Assembly: GCF_954871325.1 (NCBI RefSeq)
Contig: NC_088775.1
Location: 7,107,561-7,171,560, forward strand
Direction: 5' to 3'
Length of the DNA: 64,000 nt
Origin: Gordionus sp. m RMFG-2023
Lineage: Eukaryota > Nematomorpha > Gordioida > Chordodea > Parachordodidae
Shown here piece after piece: positions 22,090-37,100 of the stretch. The first letter of the stretch is position 1. The number at the start of each line of letters is the position of its first letter. Both the position numbers and the translations under genes were made by a program. Under the pieces are notes generated by a model. That model did not search any database. It was given only the letters and a program-made list of their open reading frames with translations, and had not been told where the DNA came from.

Positions 22090-24500
22090 CTGTCAAGTGT
22101 TCCTGTCTATCAGATGAAATTTTGAAAAATAATTGTTAGTAAAAATTAATACCAGCACTAATTTTAAGTTAAATGGTGAATATTTCGAATTTATTTCTCT
22201 TATTTTTTTCTCATTGATTTATATAAAATTATTTATATTTTTAAAATGAATATAGATGGTGTTAAATTTTTTGGCGTTATCGTTAAATTTATATAAACTG
22301 AATCGAATTGACTATCAATGCTGAGTGGCGAGTATTGCCTGAAGTTAATCATGATTTTTTATTAATCCGGCTAACTTTAAGTACTACATCAAAAGAAAAA
22401 TACTCATAAACTTTAAACAATAAAAAAGTCTAATTTGTTTTGTAGCATTGAGAAGCAAACTAAATTAAGAAAATTACAACCACAAAGATTTTTTAAAAAA
22501 GCACCAAAAAGAAACTATATCCCTTACTTATTTTTACACTTTAGTAGTTTTCGCCATATTAAGACCAGTGTTATATGATACACTTGATAATGACACTTTT
22601 GTATAAGTTTTAGTCTTTACAAGAAGTATATTATGTTACAATCTTCCCTGAACCTTTAAAATTATTTGTCTTAAAAAAATATTATTACATTCAATATTAT
22701 TATACAAATTTACAGTTTGTTGATGATCTTAGACCACAATAGGCAGATATTTTATGATATGGAATTGTACAATAGATTAATATAACAAATATGTTTTATT
22801 TATTATTATACTAAATTACCTCGAGGTTATATACGTTTAAAAGGCATGTCAGATGTCACTTTTTTTTTCGCGAAAATTTGAAACGAATTAAACAAGCATG
22901 AAATAAAAAATTATATTTTTCCCTTATTATAATTTTGATAAGAAATGTCCCTATTATCTACCAGCCGAGAATATTTAACGTCAAAAACTAAGAAGAAATT
23001 TTTTTTTATAGATTATGACAAAATTGTTGATACCATAAAATCAAGGTAATACTTAATAATTGTTAAAAAAAAATTTAAAACTATTTTTTTATTCAATTAT
23101 CGCAAACATATTTTAAATTGCAATTTTATGATGATTAATAATATTTGAATAAATAATAATTAAAACTATTTGTATTAAGATAAAAAAAACAAATAATGTA
23201 TTATAAATTTACTATCTATATATAGAACATTTATTTTCTGATTTATAATTATTTTCTTGTATAATTATATAATATTAAATTAAATACTCATTGTAATCAT
23301 AACTATTCTTAAAAAAATGTTTACCTTTTGAAATATCAAACTATAAAAATGAGAAATCTATATTTTTTTATTCATTTAAAAAAAATATATAAAATTAAGA
23401 TTAAAAATATATTCAATATTGAAATTATATTCTCACTATAATAAATGACTTGATTAATAACTTAAACATATTACATACAAATTTTTTTAATTTTAAGTGC
23501 AACCCAATTCCATAACTCATCTAAATAAAGTTAGAGTGGAATTAAATTTACAATTTGCTTTGGTTCTTTAGCTCAATAGCAACTTCTAAGTTTATACATT
23601 AGTTAAGTAATGGCTATAAAAATCAATTCATCCTAATCTTCAGGCATATGCCTAAATAATTTGGTAGGGATGATTGAGATGTGATTTAATTTATTTATGC
23701 TTTTTTATAGTTGATTTATATTTTTTAAGCATTTTAACTAATAACTAAGTTTTTAGCTAGGTTAAAATTGGTTAAAATGGCTAAAAAGCATAAATCAATT
23801 ATTCTATGCTTTTTATCATACCATAGTCTGAGGGCCACCTATTATTGAAAAAAATATTTTATATTATAAATCAACCCATGATTGCATTAGTTTTTTTTTT
23901 ATTTGCAATTTTTAAGATCTTTTATGTCAAATTTGCTATCACTTGGAAAAGAATTTATATGAAAATAATAAAATAAATGATTAAAATAATAAATAAATTA
24001 TTAAATATGAATTTAAAATTATTTTAGCTTGTGTGTTCTTGTAAAATTATAAAAATGTAACCAATAAAGATTGGGTGAATTGGACATCACATGATAAGCT
24101 AATTATGTCACATTTTACACAAACACAACTAGTGCTGCAGAATATTCATGAGAAGAATAATATCTAGGTTTACTCCTATCCCATATCCTTCTGTCCTCTA
24201 TGAGCTTACCCTTACCTCCTGAAAGATATGTACAAGTAATTAGACCCTCCCCATTCAAATAATTATCTGTATCTGTATTTATAAAAAGTTTACTAGAATA
24301 TCGATTTTTTTAAAAAAAAATATATTTTTATCTTTCAAAATTTATAAACTCTTACAAAATTTAATTTTCTCTCTCTCTTTAAACGTTAGAAATCTATTTT
24401 TGAACATTAAAATAATAAGTATAATTTGATTTAAGTTATTGTAAAATGGTATATATAAAATGTTTACCCTAAATCAATGATGTATTAGCAATTCATTAAT
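22090..24500. other. Long AT-rich spacer, nothing recognised
   Basis: No open frames of note, no clear paired repeats and no splice-bounded coding blocks were seen on either strand. Confidence 0.5.
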
Positions 24501-24509
24501 TAAAAGTTC

Positions 24510-24680
24510 ACACACATAGAAGTCAGCTGTAGCACCTTATGGTTTGCACATCGACTAATTGCCTTATCGATCACTAGATTTATAGCTGACTTCCTATGTA
24601 TCCACACTTTTACATGTACAAAGAATCGCCACATTACAAGTATTAGTAAACACACATCATTTGCCCTAAATAGAAATTCG
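24510..24680. mobile_element. Short palindromic MITE, family 3
   Basis: ATAGAAGTCAGCTGTA at the left is mirrored by TATAGCTGACTTCCTAT at the right, with ttatggtttgca inside. The same blocks recur at 26.55 and 43.1 kb. Its outer limits are uncertain and no target duplication was paired. The minus-strand 68-codon frame over it has no family resemblance. Confidence 0.55.
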
Positions 24681-24709
24681 TAAATTTTTTTTCGCCATTT
24701 TCGCAAAAA

Positions 24710-26545
24710 TTTTATATGATATTATAAATCGAACTTAGTTGATTTTGCGTATTTAAATAAAATATAATAAATGAATAAACCTCCAGGGCCCGAAATTCCT
24801 AAAAAAAAATATAAACAAAAATTATGATAATCTAATTTTTTTTCTCTCTCTCTCTTTACATTTTTTTAAAGAAAATAAATTAATTAAATTCATAAAATTT
24901 TAAAATTAAAAACTTTTCCTTATTATCGGGGCAATATGGTTCAGGAAAAGTGGACCGGTTATAATATATAAAAAAAAATTTTTAAAAATATTATTTAAAT
25001 AAATAAGTTTCACGTTTTATGAGAAATAAATGTGATGTCATATTTATCGCGACCGTTAGTTGCATTAAATTGATTAATTTATGTAGAATTTAATTTGTTG
25101 TTGTTGTTATTCGTTATAACTTGTAACAGTTGACTATACAAATTTAGAGTTTGATAGAAAAAAAAAGATATCTTTAAAAAAATTTTGAAACAAATTTCAT
25201 CTTGAAAGATTTTTTTACGTCAAAATTACAAAAGCTTAATTAAATGATTTTTGAAAAAATAGATGTTGGCATTCTTTTAGATATAAAATTTTGCCCAAAT
25301 TTTGGTCAAAATTTTTTTAAACAATCATAAATATAATTTAAATAAAAATTCAGGAAGGATTTATTTATCAAAAAAAAAACGAAATTCGCAATTTTAAGAT
25401 AAAATTTTGAGCATTCTCAGAAAAAAAAAATAAACAAATATTTCAGTTTAAAAAAATTTGAAGTTTTTTTTAAATTTAAAAATACTATTCAAAACAAAAT
25501 TTTGAAAGTTAAATTCGTAGAGCGAAAGCGAGTCCGGGTGAAACGTAGTACAAAATTTTTGGAATTACCTTCAGCTTAAATCCTTGCCTAGACTGACTGA
25601 CATTCATTCATTTATTTAAATGTATATGATCAATATCAATGTAAATCAGCTGGTTTGATTTCCCTTAATGTAAAATAATCAGTATATCGTATATGTATCT
25701 AGATATACCTTTATAAAAGACATCTGTATCTAGATATGTCGAGGTATCTAAGATACTTTTTCAGATACATTTTGGTATATTTATTTTACTAAAAAATTAA
25801 AATATTCAAATGCAAAATACATCTTATCTCATATGAGCATATAATTTAAATTAATATATATTAAAAAAATATTTAGACTAATATAATAAAAAAAATATAT
25901 TTATATAAAATATTAAAACTTATATATAAATATTCATTAAATATTATTTTTTCCCCCTATTTAAATCTATAGATATCAGTTCAAGATGAAGGATATTTTT
26001 ATCATGTAAAGGAATATATAAATCCTTGCTAAGCCATGACGCCCATTAATTATTAAAAACAATGCCATTGATGCACTAAATTATTTTAAGCAAATAAATT
26101 TGTTTAGAATTTTTTATTCCGCTAATATTTGATGAATAAATTATAAGATTGATGTAAATTTAAAAAAAAAGGTATGCACTGTTTATATGAGAATTTGCTC
26201 GAAAGAACGCTAAAAATAGGAGTATTGACAATTTTTTTATGTGGGGTTCGAATTGAATGAGAATAAAATATAAAAATGTTGTTGATCTCATAAGAGGAGT
26301 TACTGTTTGAGAACAACGGCGAACAATGTTTATAAGTATAATAAAAATTGTATCTGTATTTAGATAAGTTTTTAGAGGATACATCTGTATCGGTATTTAG
26401 ATCCATTTTAAAAGTATCTTTTAACAACTTTGAAAATGATTTATATTAAAATTTTAAATGAATTCCCCAAAAAACATTCAATGATTCTCATTTATTTTTC
26501 CAGTGAATTTATATACATATATATATATATATATACTACTAGATT
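24710..26545. other. AT-rich spacer, nothing recognised
   Basis: Contains a short CT microsatellite near 24845 and a (TA)n run at 26515-26536. The minus-strand frames at 26122-26427 lack family resemblance. Confidence 0.5.
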
Positions 26546-26547
26546 GT

Positions 26548-26735
26548 CGATGACTAAAAGTGTACATATGAGTCAGCTATATTTGTGTTTTGCACACCAC
26601 TAAGTGTCTTATTCATCATTATATGAATGCGGTTAACATGCAAACCATAAAATGGCACCAGCTGACTGTTATGTATGAAAACCTTTAAATGCATTTGATG
26701 CACGCATCGCCAATCTTGTGTTATATACATATATA
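26548..26735. mobile_element. Short palindromic MITE, family 3
   Basis: gtacatatgagtcagct at the left is mirrored by agctgactgttatgtat at the right, with a gcaaaccataaaatggc block before the right stem. Same family as 24.5 and 43.1 kb. Limits approximate. Confidence 0.6.
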
Positions 26736-28085
26736 TCATTGAAAAATTCTTATTTTTGGATAACCAAAATGGCATCTCACCATCTGATTTGCATTCAATG
26801 CCACCCTAAAACGCATTTAATTGGATGTATATTCAGTCAAAGTACAAATATACATTATGTCATAGCTTAATTGATATATTTTTTTTGCCATAAATTCCCA
26901 TTAATTTGCGAACTTTGAATTGATCTTTTAGCTTATTCATAAATCTTCTAAGAAAATAATTTATACGCCATTTGTCATTCGAAGTATACAATCTTTTATG
27001 TCATATATTATTATAATAATAAAATCATATTAAATTCATCCATAATTTATGACCTACTCTTTATTTTGCTATATTTAATATATATTCGCGTGGTTTTTTT
27101 TAAAACATTTATTAAGATTATAAAATTATTAAGACAAATATTTTTAAAAAAATTTTGCATTAGATTTAAAAGGCTATACGACCAAATTGTTATTTTTACT
27201 TTAAAAATATAAATACCGATATAATACAAAAATGGAATTTAATGTTGAATTGAAACAATTTAATCCGGTGTAAAAAATAAATAAATAATAAGATGGATGA
27301 CCAATCTTGACCCCTTTTAACATTCTATCGAAATCGTTTATTTCAAATATTTTTTTAAAAAAAGTAAAATATTTAATTTCTTGCACTTTTTGGTTAGAAC
27401 CTGTTCCCCAAAAATTTTAAAATGGGTTTTGTTTAATTACAGCTCACTTCAATGTATCTGTGTACTTTTAATCGTCTATATGTAGGTTAGTATTTAATGC
27501 CATTAAACATACGCCATATAGTATTTTGGTAAGGGTAACGCAAGTAGGATCTCCTTAGAGTGAGACCTTAGCTTCACCAATAAAAAAAATGTTACATTTC
27601 TTCGGTTGAGGATTAGAGTGTTTTATATACATTTTAAAATAAATATTTCAGGGATAATAATGCGGATTAAGGATTATACTAAATTGTATTTTAACATTTT
27701 TATTGTTAATATGGAAAAGGCAGGTGAATTGATTTATCGAAAAATGCCTTTCGCAAAATGAAAGTATACATAGAACATTATAATACTCGGTCTACGATTT
27801 CCTTCCTACTCTTCCTTCTTTTTTGATCCGTTTAAAAGAAAAACAATTTATATCACAGATGTTTTCCGGTTTCTTTTATAAACAAATCTTATCAGATATC
27901 GCACGTCGGTTTTTTTTGTTCAATTTATTTTGTATTAAGTGTTAATAAAAAAAAAATTTATGGTATACGACATGCGGAAAATGTAACACGTAGCGTTTAT
28001 ATATTAAATTTTTCGATAACTTTGTCGACATTGATATATATATTTTTTTTAAATTTTATCTTTTAAAAACTATAAATTTTTTTAG
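26736..28085. other. No exon recognised upstream of SLC35F
   Basis: The first coding exon of the SLC35F gene should lie here or further upstream. A few ATG-initiated frames exist (e.g. near 27856), but none could be tied to the family, so none is called. Confidence 0.4.
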
Positions 28086-28195
28086 AAGTTTGTGGGAAAG
28101 CGTTTTATTGGGCCAATTAATCTCAATACTGATTTGCACGACCGGAGTGACGAGTGAAGTATTAGCTTCCGTTTATCACGTTCATATACCCACGG
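28086..28195 (+). CDS. SLC35F: SLC35F exon: first membrane helix
   Basis: After acceptor ttttttag the frame reads SLWESVLLGQLISILICTTG, then VTSEVLA and HVHIPT, matching the family's LGQ-LSL-ICGT--TS--L and the TP- loop. Donor is gtaaaa in phase 1; the split codon becomes Ala with the next exon. A start three bases later is possible. Confidence 0.88.
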
Positions 28196-31100
28196 GTAAA
28201 ATAAATAAAAGAGTTTTTTTATTTACTATAAGTAATTCATGTATATCTGTATATCTTCCCTTAAAATAATTATATTTTCTCTTAAAATATGTATATTTTC
28301 CTTTAAAATAAAGCGATTTTCATTTAAAATAAAACATCTATTTTGCCTTTAAAAATAATACTATTTTGCCTTAAAAATACAAATATACGGGCCAGCCAAT
28401 CTACAAAATATTATGACCAATTTTTTCTTTTTTTCAAAAATAAGAGAATTATTAAAATTATCAACGTCCAGGACCAGGCTTCGATTTCATAATCTTATTT
28501 ATCGATTATTTTGTGTTATATACACATTGGTTTTGTGATAGCCATAAACATAATCTTCAAAAGATAGAAAAAGTAAACGAAAAAAATAGAAGTTATTAAC
28601 TTAAAAAATTTTTTTTTTAAAATATGGTATATTTGTTTAATATGACACACGATTTTCATATTTAAGATAAAATTTTTATAAAAAAAAATATGTATATGTT
28701 AAAACTTGCACTAAGAGAATACACTATGGATTAGTGTTGTTAAACGGCTCGATTTGGAAAAACGGCTAACTCAATATATTTCAGGATAAACATTAGTTTA
28801 AGCCTGAAGATTTTGCTCATACAGAGGCACAAGGGTTTGGGCGTATATTTAGCCAAATATCGATGCTTGGTCAATATTTTTCAGGATAAACATTATATGC
28901 AAACCTGAAGATTTTTCTCATAGATGATACAAAGATCTGAACATCTATCTAACCAAATCTAAAGATTATTCAATATTCTCCTGACTAAAATATTGAAAAA
29001 AATATTTAGCTAACTGTTTTTAAAAAAACGGCTCTAATGGAACCGTTTAAACAATATTACTTTGGATAGAGAGTTCATCTTTGGGAGGTTATTTTTTTTT
29101 TTACTATATGTTTAAAGCCTTTATTCCAGAGTTTTGAATTCTCTTCAAAATAAAAAAAAATATTTAGAGATCTTTTTAAAAAAGATTATTATTTTTGAGA
29201 ATGCGGTCAAACAAGTTTTTTTTTTCGAGCTAATTTTGCCTAAAAATTCAAAAATATGCTTTTTGTAACAAAGTTTATTATAAGTCTTTTGTGATTATTT
29301 TGCAAAAAAAAATCTTTAATCCGTCATACTAATCTAACACACATAAGACTCCCATTGGCTGATCATTGATATCGATTCATTATTCTTTTTTAACCTCTCG
29401 TCATTTTAGCCAGTCGTTACAATGCCAAATTACAAATTTAAAAAATTAATAGTTTTGATCTTATAAAATTCGTGCGATATTCAAAAAAAATTAAGGGCAT
29501 CTGCTTTCTTCTCATCATCGAAATCTGGTGGTAAATGTTCGGGTGAAATAGTCTGAATAATCTATACAGTGAACCAGAACATCTCGGTTAGATGAAGACC
29601 AATTTTAAAAACCCAACCGGAAGTAGAAATATTTTAATAATTCATTTTAATAATTCTATTTCCCATTATTATTCGATGAAAGAATTGAAAATTTGAATAA
29701 AGGAGTGGAGAGATATTCGATTCGTAAAAATTGGAGCACTTTTATAACAAGCATCCATCTTATATAATCTATATTTGTTTTCCCCATTCACATTCATTTA
29801 ATTTACACTTTTACGCTATTCGTAATCTTAAACACCCCTTTTAGGGATGTGCGAAGACTCTTGGCGATCTAGAGGCGAAAATTCAGAAAATCAAAAAATC
29901 ATAAACTAAGGAACTTCCTCACTTTTAATTTGGGAGCGAATAATTAGCTTAAAATATTATTGTGGTACTGTGTAAATATTTTTGAAAAAAAGAACAAATA
30001 ATTCCTTCCGGCTTTTCGTGTTGACGTTCAATGTTCATTTACAAAAAAAAATAATTAAACGCGTTCAAATTCGTAAACGATTTAAATATTTTATTTTTGA
30101 AAAAAAAATGAATTTATAATATTTAATATAAATGCCAAATCAAAATAGTATCGTGTTAGTTAGCCGTTTGGTATCAATATTTTTATTTTTATATATAATA
30201 TAATAGAGTATAATCTCTACTCTTATATAGTAAAGATAAAATTTAAAAAAAATTTTTTTTTTTTTTCAATCTTTATTAATGTGTTTTTCAACACATTTTC
30301 ATATGAAAAGGTTTCGTGTTTAAAACGGTAAATACGTTAAAAGACAGTTTGGCAGGTGCTAAAGTTGGTATTCCTTTATTATATTTAAGGAACGAGGATT
30401 TAATTTCGGGAAATTATAAAATTGTCGATTTTTATATTTTCGTTTGAAATTATTTTGATAAACAATCCTACTAATTAATTCATTATTCAAAAAAATGAGA
30501 TTTTATCTCCCGAAGCCTTTTTAATTCTAGTTCTCTACCGATTTATTTAAATTAAAGTTAAGTTTTATTTTTGTTTTTATTATTTCGTTAAAATTAGAGA
30601 AAAAAAATTCCAATGTATCATACAGATACATGGGCTAAATATATCTAAATACATTTATTTAGATACTAATTTTTCAAGAAATAATTAAGATACATTTTTT
30701 AAAATTATAATTTACGTAAAATATGCATTTAATGTTATATATATATTGAGTAAATTAAATATTTTATATTTTTCGATAAAATATGATTTTAAAATAATAA
30801 AAAAAATTTATAATATAAACCCACCGATCTCTTCACTGCGTTCGTTCCCTTCACTGTTTAACAGAGAGCCCGACTCGTTGGCATATCGTTTCAGAGGGCA
30901 TACACTAAAAGTTGGGCGATTGCGATTAGGGAGGGGTAAAAGAAAAATTAAAAGTGAAATTAGCTAATGTAATTTGCTTTTACAGTTGGTCTGGTGGACC
31001 TTTGGATGGAGGGTGGGGGAAATTTTCTCTGGGCTCTCCGTTGAGTTTACATATTTGGGAGCTTAGATATTTGACGAATGATAGGATAGGACGAGTATAT

Positions 31101-34100
31101 CAAAAGGTAATTGTGGTAGATATGATTGGTATGAAAATATGATAAACGAAAATTTATGAATATTTATTGATTTTTATTTGGTCTTTTGGTATCTGGGCAT
31201 TTGCCAGATTTGAAAAAGACCAGGAGGTTCTAGTATTCAATAAAACGGTCTCATAGTTTTATTCATATGAGGCATTCCCCGTTTAAGCACACTCTTAAGC
31301 ACACAAAAATGTCTTTCAGCTGGTAAGCTGGAAGTTAGTATATTGCTAAGTACTACACTTTATTAATAACACCTTTATATTATAATAATTAATCTTTAAA
31401 ATATGGTAAAATCTCGACACAAATTTTTAAAATAATAATCATTATTTAAAGTTTCATGGGTGTTAAAATTTGTATTCTTAAACCACTATATTAAATTTCA
31501 TCTTTATTGAAACCACCCAAAATATAAAATACATTTTTAATCATTCCAATTTGCTACACAAGTTCGGCATATAATAATATCCGAAACAGTAGTTAATCAA
31601 ATATGCAATTTATTATTTTTAAATTTAACCAATGTTATTAAAATATTAAAAGATAAGATTTTACCTTTATATAGGGCTATAAAGTTATTAATTTTATATG
31701 ATTAAAACAAATTTAATAAAATTTAGGTGCAAATGTTCCCCTCCATCTAATCTTATTTAAAATTTTATAAGACTCCTGATTATGGGCTAAGGGTAGTTGG
31801 ATACCACTTATTTTTTTAAATTATTTTTTTGATATTTTATATTGATAAAGATTGGAGACCTACAGAAATACATTTCCCGGATTTTTTATTAAAAAAATTT
31901 TTCGGCCCGGCCCAGCTTTCATATTTTCATGCCCGGTCCAGATTATTATTATTTTTTTTTAAATTCTCGGTTCTGGCCCGGGTTTTTTAAAATATAATTA
32001 TATTTATTCTTAATTTCTTTTTATAAACAATGACGATTTAAAATTTTTGGTTTCTAAATATACGGCCCGGCCCGTATCCCCGAGCCGGGCTTAGGGCCGG
32101 GCCTGCAGATCTTCGATGAAAATAAAACTTTTACACAAAAAGGAAAAAAAAATTATCAACAGGGTTTTTTACACCGGAAAGGGATAATTAATATCCTCTT
32201 GGGAACGTTGAAATTTTTTTTCCTTAAGAAAATTTATTTTCAAATTTTCTTGTCGATTTGAATCTTGTCATTATATAAATTTGAAGTATTATGCTGACAT
32301 TTTTTTTGCCACATTCCTTAAAAAAAAAATAAAAGCTCAAAATTTTTTCAATTACCTGGTGCTGGCGCTGGTGTTCAACGCGTGTCTCTATTTTAAAAGG
32401 CGGAACGTGATATCATCCCGCTATTCCTCCTACACCAAATACTATTATTTCGAGATATTGAAAAACCGTGGTATCAAATACTTCGTTTTAGCCCTCATTG
32501 ATGTCGAAGCTAATTACCTGATAGTTAAGGCTTACCAGTACACCACTCTCACCAGTATCCAGGTTTAGCGTTAGTTTAGTAAGATTCGGAGTCCTGCAAA
32601 ATCGTTTTTTTTGTTTCCAGCCTGCCCTTAACCAGTCTTGTATTTATAGTACCATTTTAATGCAGGAAATTATTAATCATTATATTATTTCTGACTGAGC
32701 CGACATTTTATTGCTGGTGCTAGGGTCTTGAAACCAGTCTACTCCGAAAAATGAAGATATATGAGGATATAATTATTAAATGATTTTTTATTATGGTAAT
32801 TATTGCTAATATTTTATTTTTAAATTTTTGGTATATTCATTATTTATGAAAAATCTAATGATTCGATATCTCCATTATCATTCCAATTTTTACATTTCAC
32901 CCATTCGGGTTATTGGAACTCTCACTGGTTTAGCAAAAGTTATGGATTTTTCGTTCTCTTTTATCTGAATATCCGCTTCATAATAATAGGAACTGGCCTA
33001 GATCCCCCCCTCTCCCCACCTCTATTTCAAAAGTGTTTTATTAATGTTTGCGATATATCCAAAATATTTATTCTGTTCCTGCCTCTTTCAGTTCCAAAAC
33101 GATGAGTTTTAATATTAACCGAAAAATTTACATGGACCCATCTATCCGAAACAAGAGCAATTTGCTAAACAACGACCAAAATTGTATTAAGATCCAAAAT
33201 AAGCCTCATTTTAATTAATATATGTTAACGGAATCGTGCCGTTGCATTCGATCTGCTACATATCATACCCCGGTCAAATCTTCCTAAGGTTAGATCAGAA
33301 AATAAGTGATATTCTCAATCATTGTCTGTGGTCATAGACGGTACTCTAAAACAGTGATTTTGTTTGAATTATATTATAATCATGCGTGGTAATTTTGATC
33401 CAAACAAATAAGCTCAAACGGTCAGATTTAACATTAACCAAACCTTTCCTCCCTCTATTATCTTTATCCCGTTAGTTTAACTCGATTAAAACTTTATCCA
33501 TATATTATAAGGATTTCATTAAAACCGGCCCTTTGACCTTCACTATCAATTATCGATTAATTACAATTCGATATTGGTAACGGATCTTATTATATCGGTC
33601 AATTCTAACTACTTTTGAATTTGATCTCTTAAAATTAAGCTATCAAATATTAAAGTGTAATATAGGTATATATATATATATATATTTAACAAATTAATAA
33701 TCTCAAAAATAAATTATAGTTGTTGGATTGCTTAATCATACCCGTGGTAATGCTACTGTCCGTGCTGTTTCTCAAGGCCAGATACAGAGTATCCCATTTT
33801 CTTGGCGTATTCATATGTGTGTTGGGGGTGGGATTCCTGATTTATTCTGATCGTCAACAAAGGATCACTACCACCACGGCTCAAGCATTGAATATCCAAC
33901 AGGGTTTCTTACACTCGTATTCATAGTGTATCCCAAAGAATTATTCTTATAAATTAGCTTTTTAAAAATTAATATTTATATTATAATATTTTTTCTCTTT
34001 TTTTAACAAAGATACCTTCGGTAATAACAAATTTTTGGGTGATATGCTTTGCCTGGTAGCAGCTATCCTCTACGGTCTCTCCAATGTTGGGCAGGAATTT

Positions 34101-37100
34101 TTTGTGAAAAGATTCGATAAATACGAATTTTTGGCCTTGCTGGGAACCTTCGCTACCCTTATAAATGGAGTACAATTGTAAAAGCAAAAAAATAAGCATT
34201 TTTTTTTAAAAAAATGAACCTTTTAATTTGTTTCATAATTATTTATAAGTACATTTAAGCAAAACTAAGTTTAGGGTAAAGTGTTCTAGTGTTTGAGAAA
34301 TTAAACATAAAGGAAGATAGATATCAGAGACTTGCAGGCCCTAAGCCCGGATACACGGGCCGGACCGTATTTTAATTTTTTTAAACATACCCGAGCCGTA
34401 CCTGAAAATTTTATTTAAAAAATATCCGGGTCGGGCCATATATTTTGAAACCAAATATTTGAAATCGCCATTATTAGAAAATTAAAAATAAATATAATAT
34501 ATTTTAAAAAAATCCGGGCTGGGGCTGAAAATATAAAACCCGGGCCGGGCCGAAATTTTTTTTTTTAAAAAAAATCCGGGTCAAGCCTTGCAAATGGTAC
34601 CCCTGTAGGTCTCTGATATATATATATCCAAAAAAAAAACAGAATTTATTTTTCAATTTTTTTTTGTTAAACGGTTCGATTTCGCCGATTTTAAAATTAA
34701 TTTTTTAGCCAAAATAATATTAACGAAAGCCTCGAGATTTCGTTAATAAATCTCCAAACCTTTCTGCCATCTATGCGTAAATTTCCCAGACTTGCGAAAT
34801 CCTTTTTTTGGCTAATATACTGGGTTTGCCCTTTCTAAAAAATCGAGCCGCTAAACAACACAGTTTTTTAAATGCTAGAACGCTCTGTTATGGTCTCAGC
34901 CTTTAGAATAAAACGTATTTTAAAATGAATACAGAAAAAATGTATAATAAAAGTTTGATTTAAAGTAAGCGAATAATTTTCTTCATTTATTTGAATTGAA
35001 TATTTTCTAAGCAGAATTATTTTTATTCGTTAAATTATGATTCTGAAAACGAATAAATTGTTATAGGCGTTAATTTATATCTATTATCTCCCTTACCCCC
35101 ACCCACCTTCGCCCTCCCTACAAAAAAAAATTTAGCCTAATTTTAGAACGTTCCGAAATCAAAATTTCTCACTTCATTAATTCAAACCTGAAAACTTCTT
35201 ACCCTATATTACTTGTATTCCTATTTTCTCTCGCCATGTTCGGACTTTACTTCTGCATGGCTACGGCCCTCAATAGAACCTCAGCTCTGGCCGTTAACCT
35301 TTCTATACTGTCGGCCGATTTCTATACCCTGTTTTTGGGAGTGTTTTTGTTCCATTTTAAGGTAATACATATTTATTTATTTTAACTCCATGTGGCTGCA
35401 TAAAATTAAAGAAATTTCCTAATATTCGAGTTATTTTTTTAAATTATACTCGGGTGGTAAAATTTACCTTTTTATTTCATTTAGACTCCCCCCCCCCCCA
35501 CACACTTCTCCCCGATAAAAGGTTTTGCCACCAACCATTTATCATAGTATTGAGAAATTGATTTGTCTAAAAAAAGTTCAAAAAAAGAACAACTATTTAT
35601 AAAGTAATAAATCTTCATTAGAGAGTTACTAGTCAAAAGTCCATTCCTTCTCTCAGTGAAAGTAGTTAAATAAAGATGAGAACTAGGTTTTATTATACGT
35701 ATCGTCGGTTGTGTATTATAATGTTCTATATTATATCCGTTTTTTAAAATTAATTCTTCAGTAGAGCTAAAATATATTGCATTCAACACAATAATGGAAA
35801 TAAAGGATTATTTCTAAATTAGATTTTATGGTGTGATATGAAAGAATACAGTACAAAAAATGTATTTTGCAAAAAAAAGCGGATATAAAACATTATAATT
35901 ATTAGCCGACGATATATCGGTTTAAAAATAATAAAATTATAGTCACGCGATACATTACCCTGAATAATCTCACTTTTTAATGTAATATTCAAAGACTATT
36001 AGAGAATTCATGGCGTAGCTGAGGCGGAAGATTAGAAAGTCTCAGGCTAATAAAGAAAAAATAATATGTCAATATAAACAGTAAATTTTGAAAAAATAAA
36101 GTAATTGAGATTTTTCTAAGAAAAGAGCATTTAAAAATAATGTAACCCGATAAAAAAAAAGACTTGCAGAAAGATCGGCCTTAACATATCTATTAAAATT
36201 TAATTGGGGGGAAGCACTAAAAAAAGAGTTTTCCCCACCTATTAGGGAAATTCTGGCTACGCTTATAAAAGAATCATATGTTAGGTAAAATCAACTCAAT
36301 CTAACAAAATTTTCTTGATTAATTATTTTAGTAAATCATTTTGCACCCGAAAATAAGTTACAAAAGTTACCAATGCACACTCAGCCCCCAGTTTTCGAAT
36401 GAAATAGTCCATCATTATTTTAATAATGATTTGTGATAGGCAAAATTGGTTACAGGGAGATAAATTAGTGATCTGCATCGGGCCTAATTTTAGCCCGGCC
36501 CGGCCCGAAATTTTTTTAAAATGGTTTTGCCGGCCCGGCCCGAGCCCCAATTTTTTTAAAAAAAATTAAGGCCCCGACCGAATTTATTTAAATATAGAAA
36601 TTAATTTTTATAATTACTCAAAATAAAAGACATATGTTATATGGCGTTTAGTTTCAATAAATATAATGAAATTTTTTTATTTTACATAAATAATTCAATA
36701 TAAAATTGATAAATTTAGATATATTAAAAAAATTTCCAAGGTCCGACCCGACCCGGCTCGATTTTTAAAAAAGGCCCGGCCCACCCGATTATTTTAAATA
36801 TAATTAGGCCCCGGGCCGGGCCGGATTTGGGTCGGGTACGGGCCGGGACTAACTTTGCAGATCTCTAAGATAAATGATACCATACGCCAACAGTTAGATA
36901 AGCTGTCATATTTTAAATATTTACTTTGTCATCATTTTTTCTATTTTTGTTTTGGCATAAATGAGTCTAACAAAGATGTATATTCTATTTATGATACCAA
37001 AAAATCTCCTATCTTAAATAAACAATAAGAAAGTATCTTTTATTCATTATTTTTGTTAAATCTCGTTGCTCATCATTAAGATTAAGTTAAAAATCTACAA

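Noticed and set aside
33981-34199. 72-codon minus-strand frame
   Set aside because: Antisense shadow of an SLC35F exon.
36009-36262. Possible hAT element from ggcgtagct and ggctacgct blocks
   Set aside because: The inverted similarity stops after seven bases and no target duplication was found.
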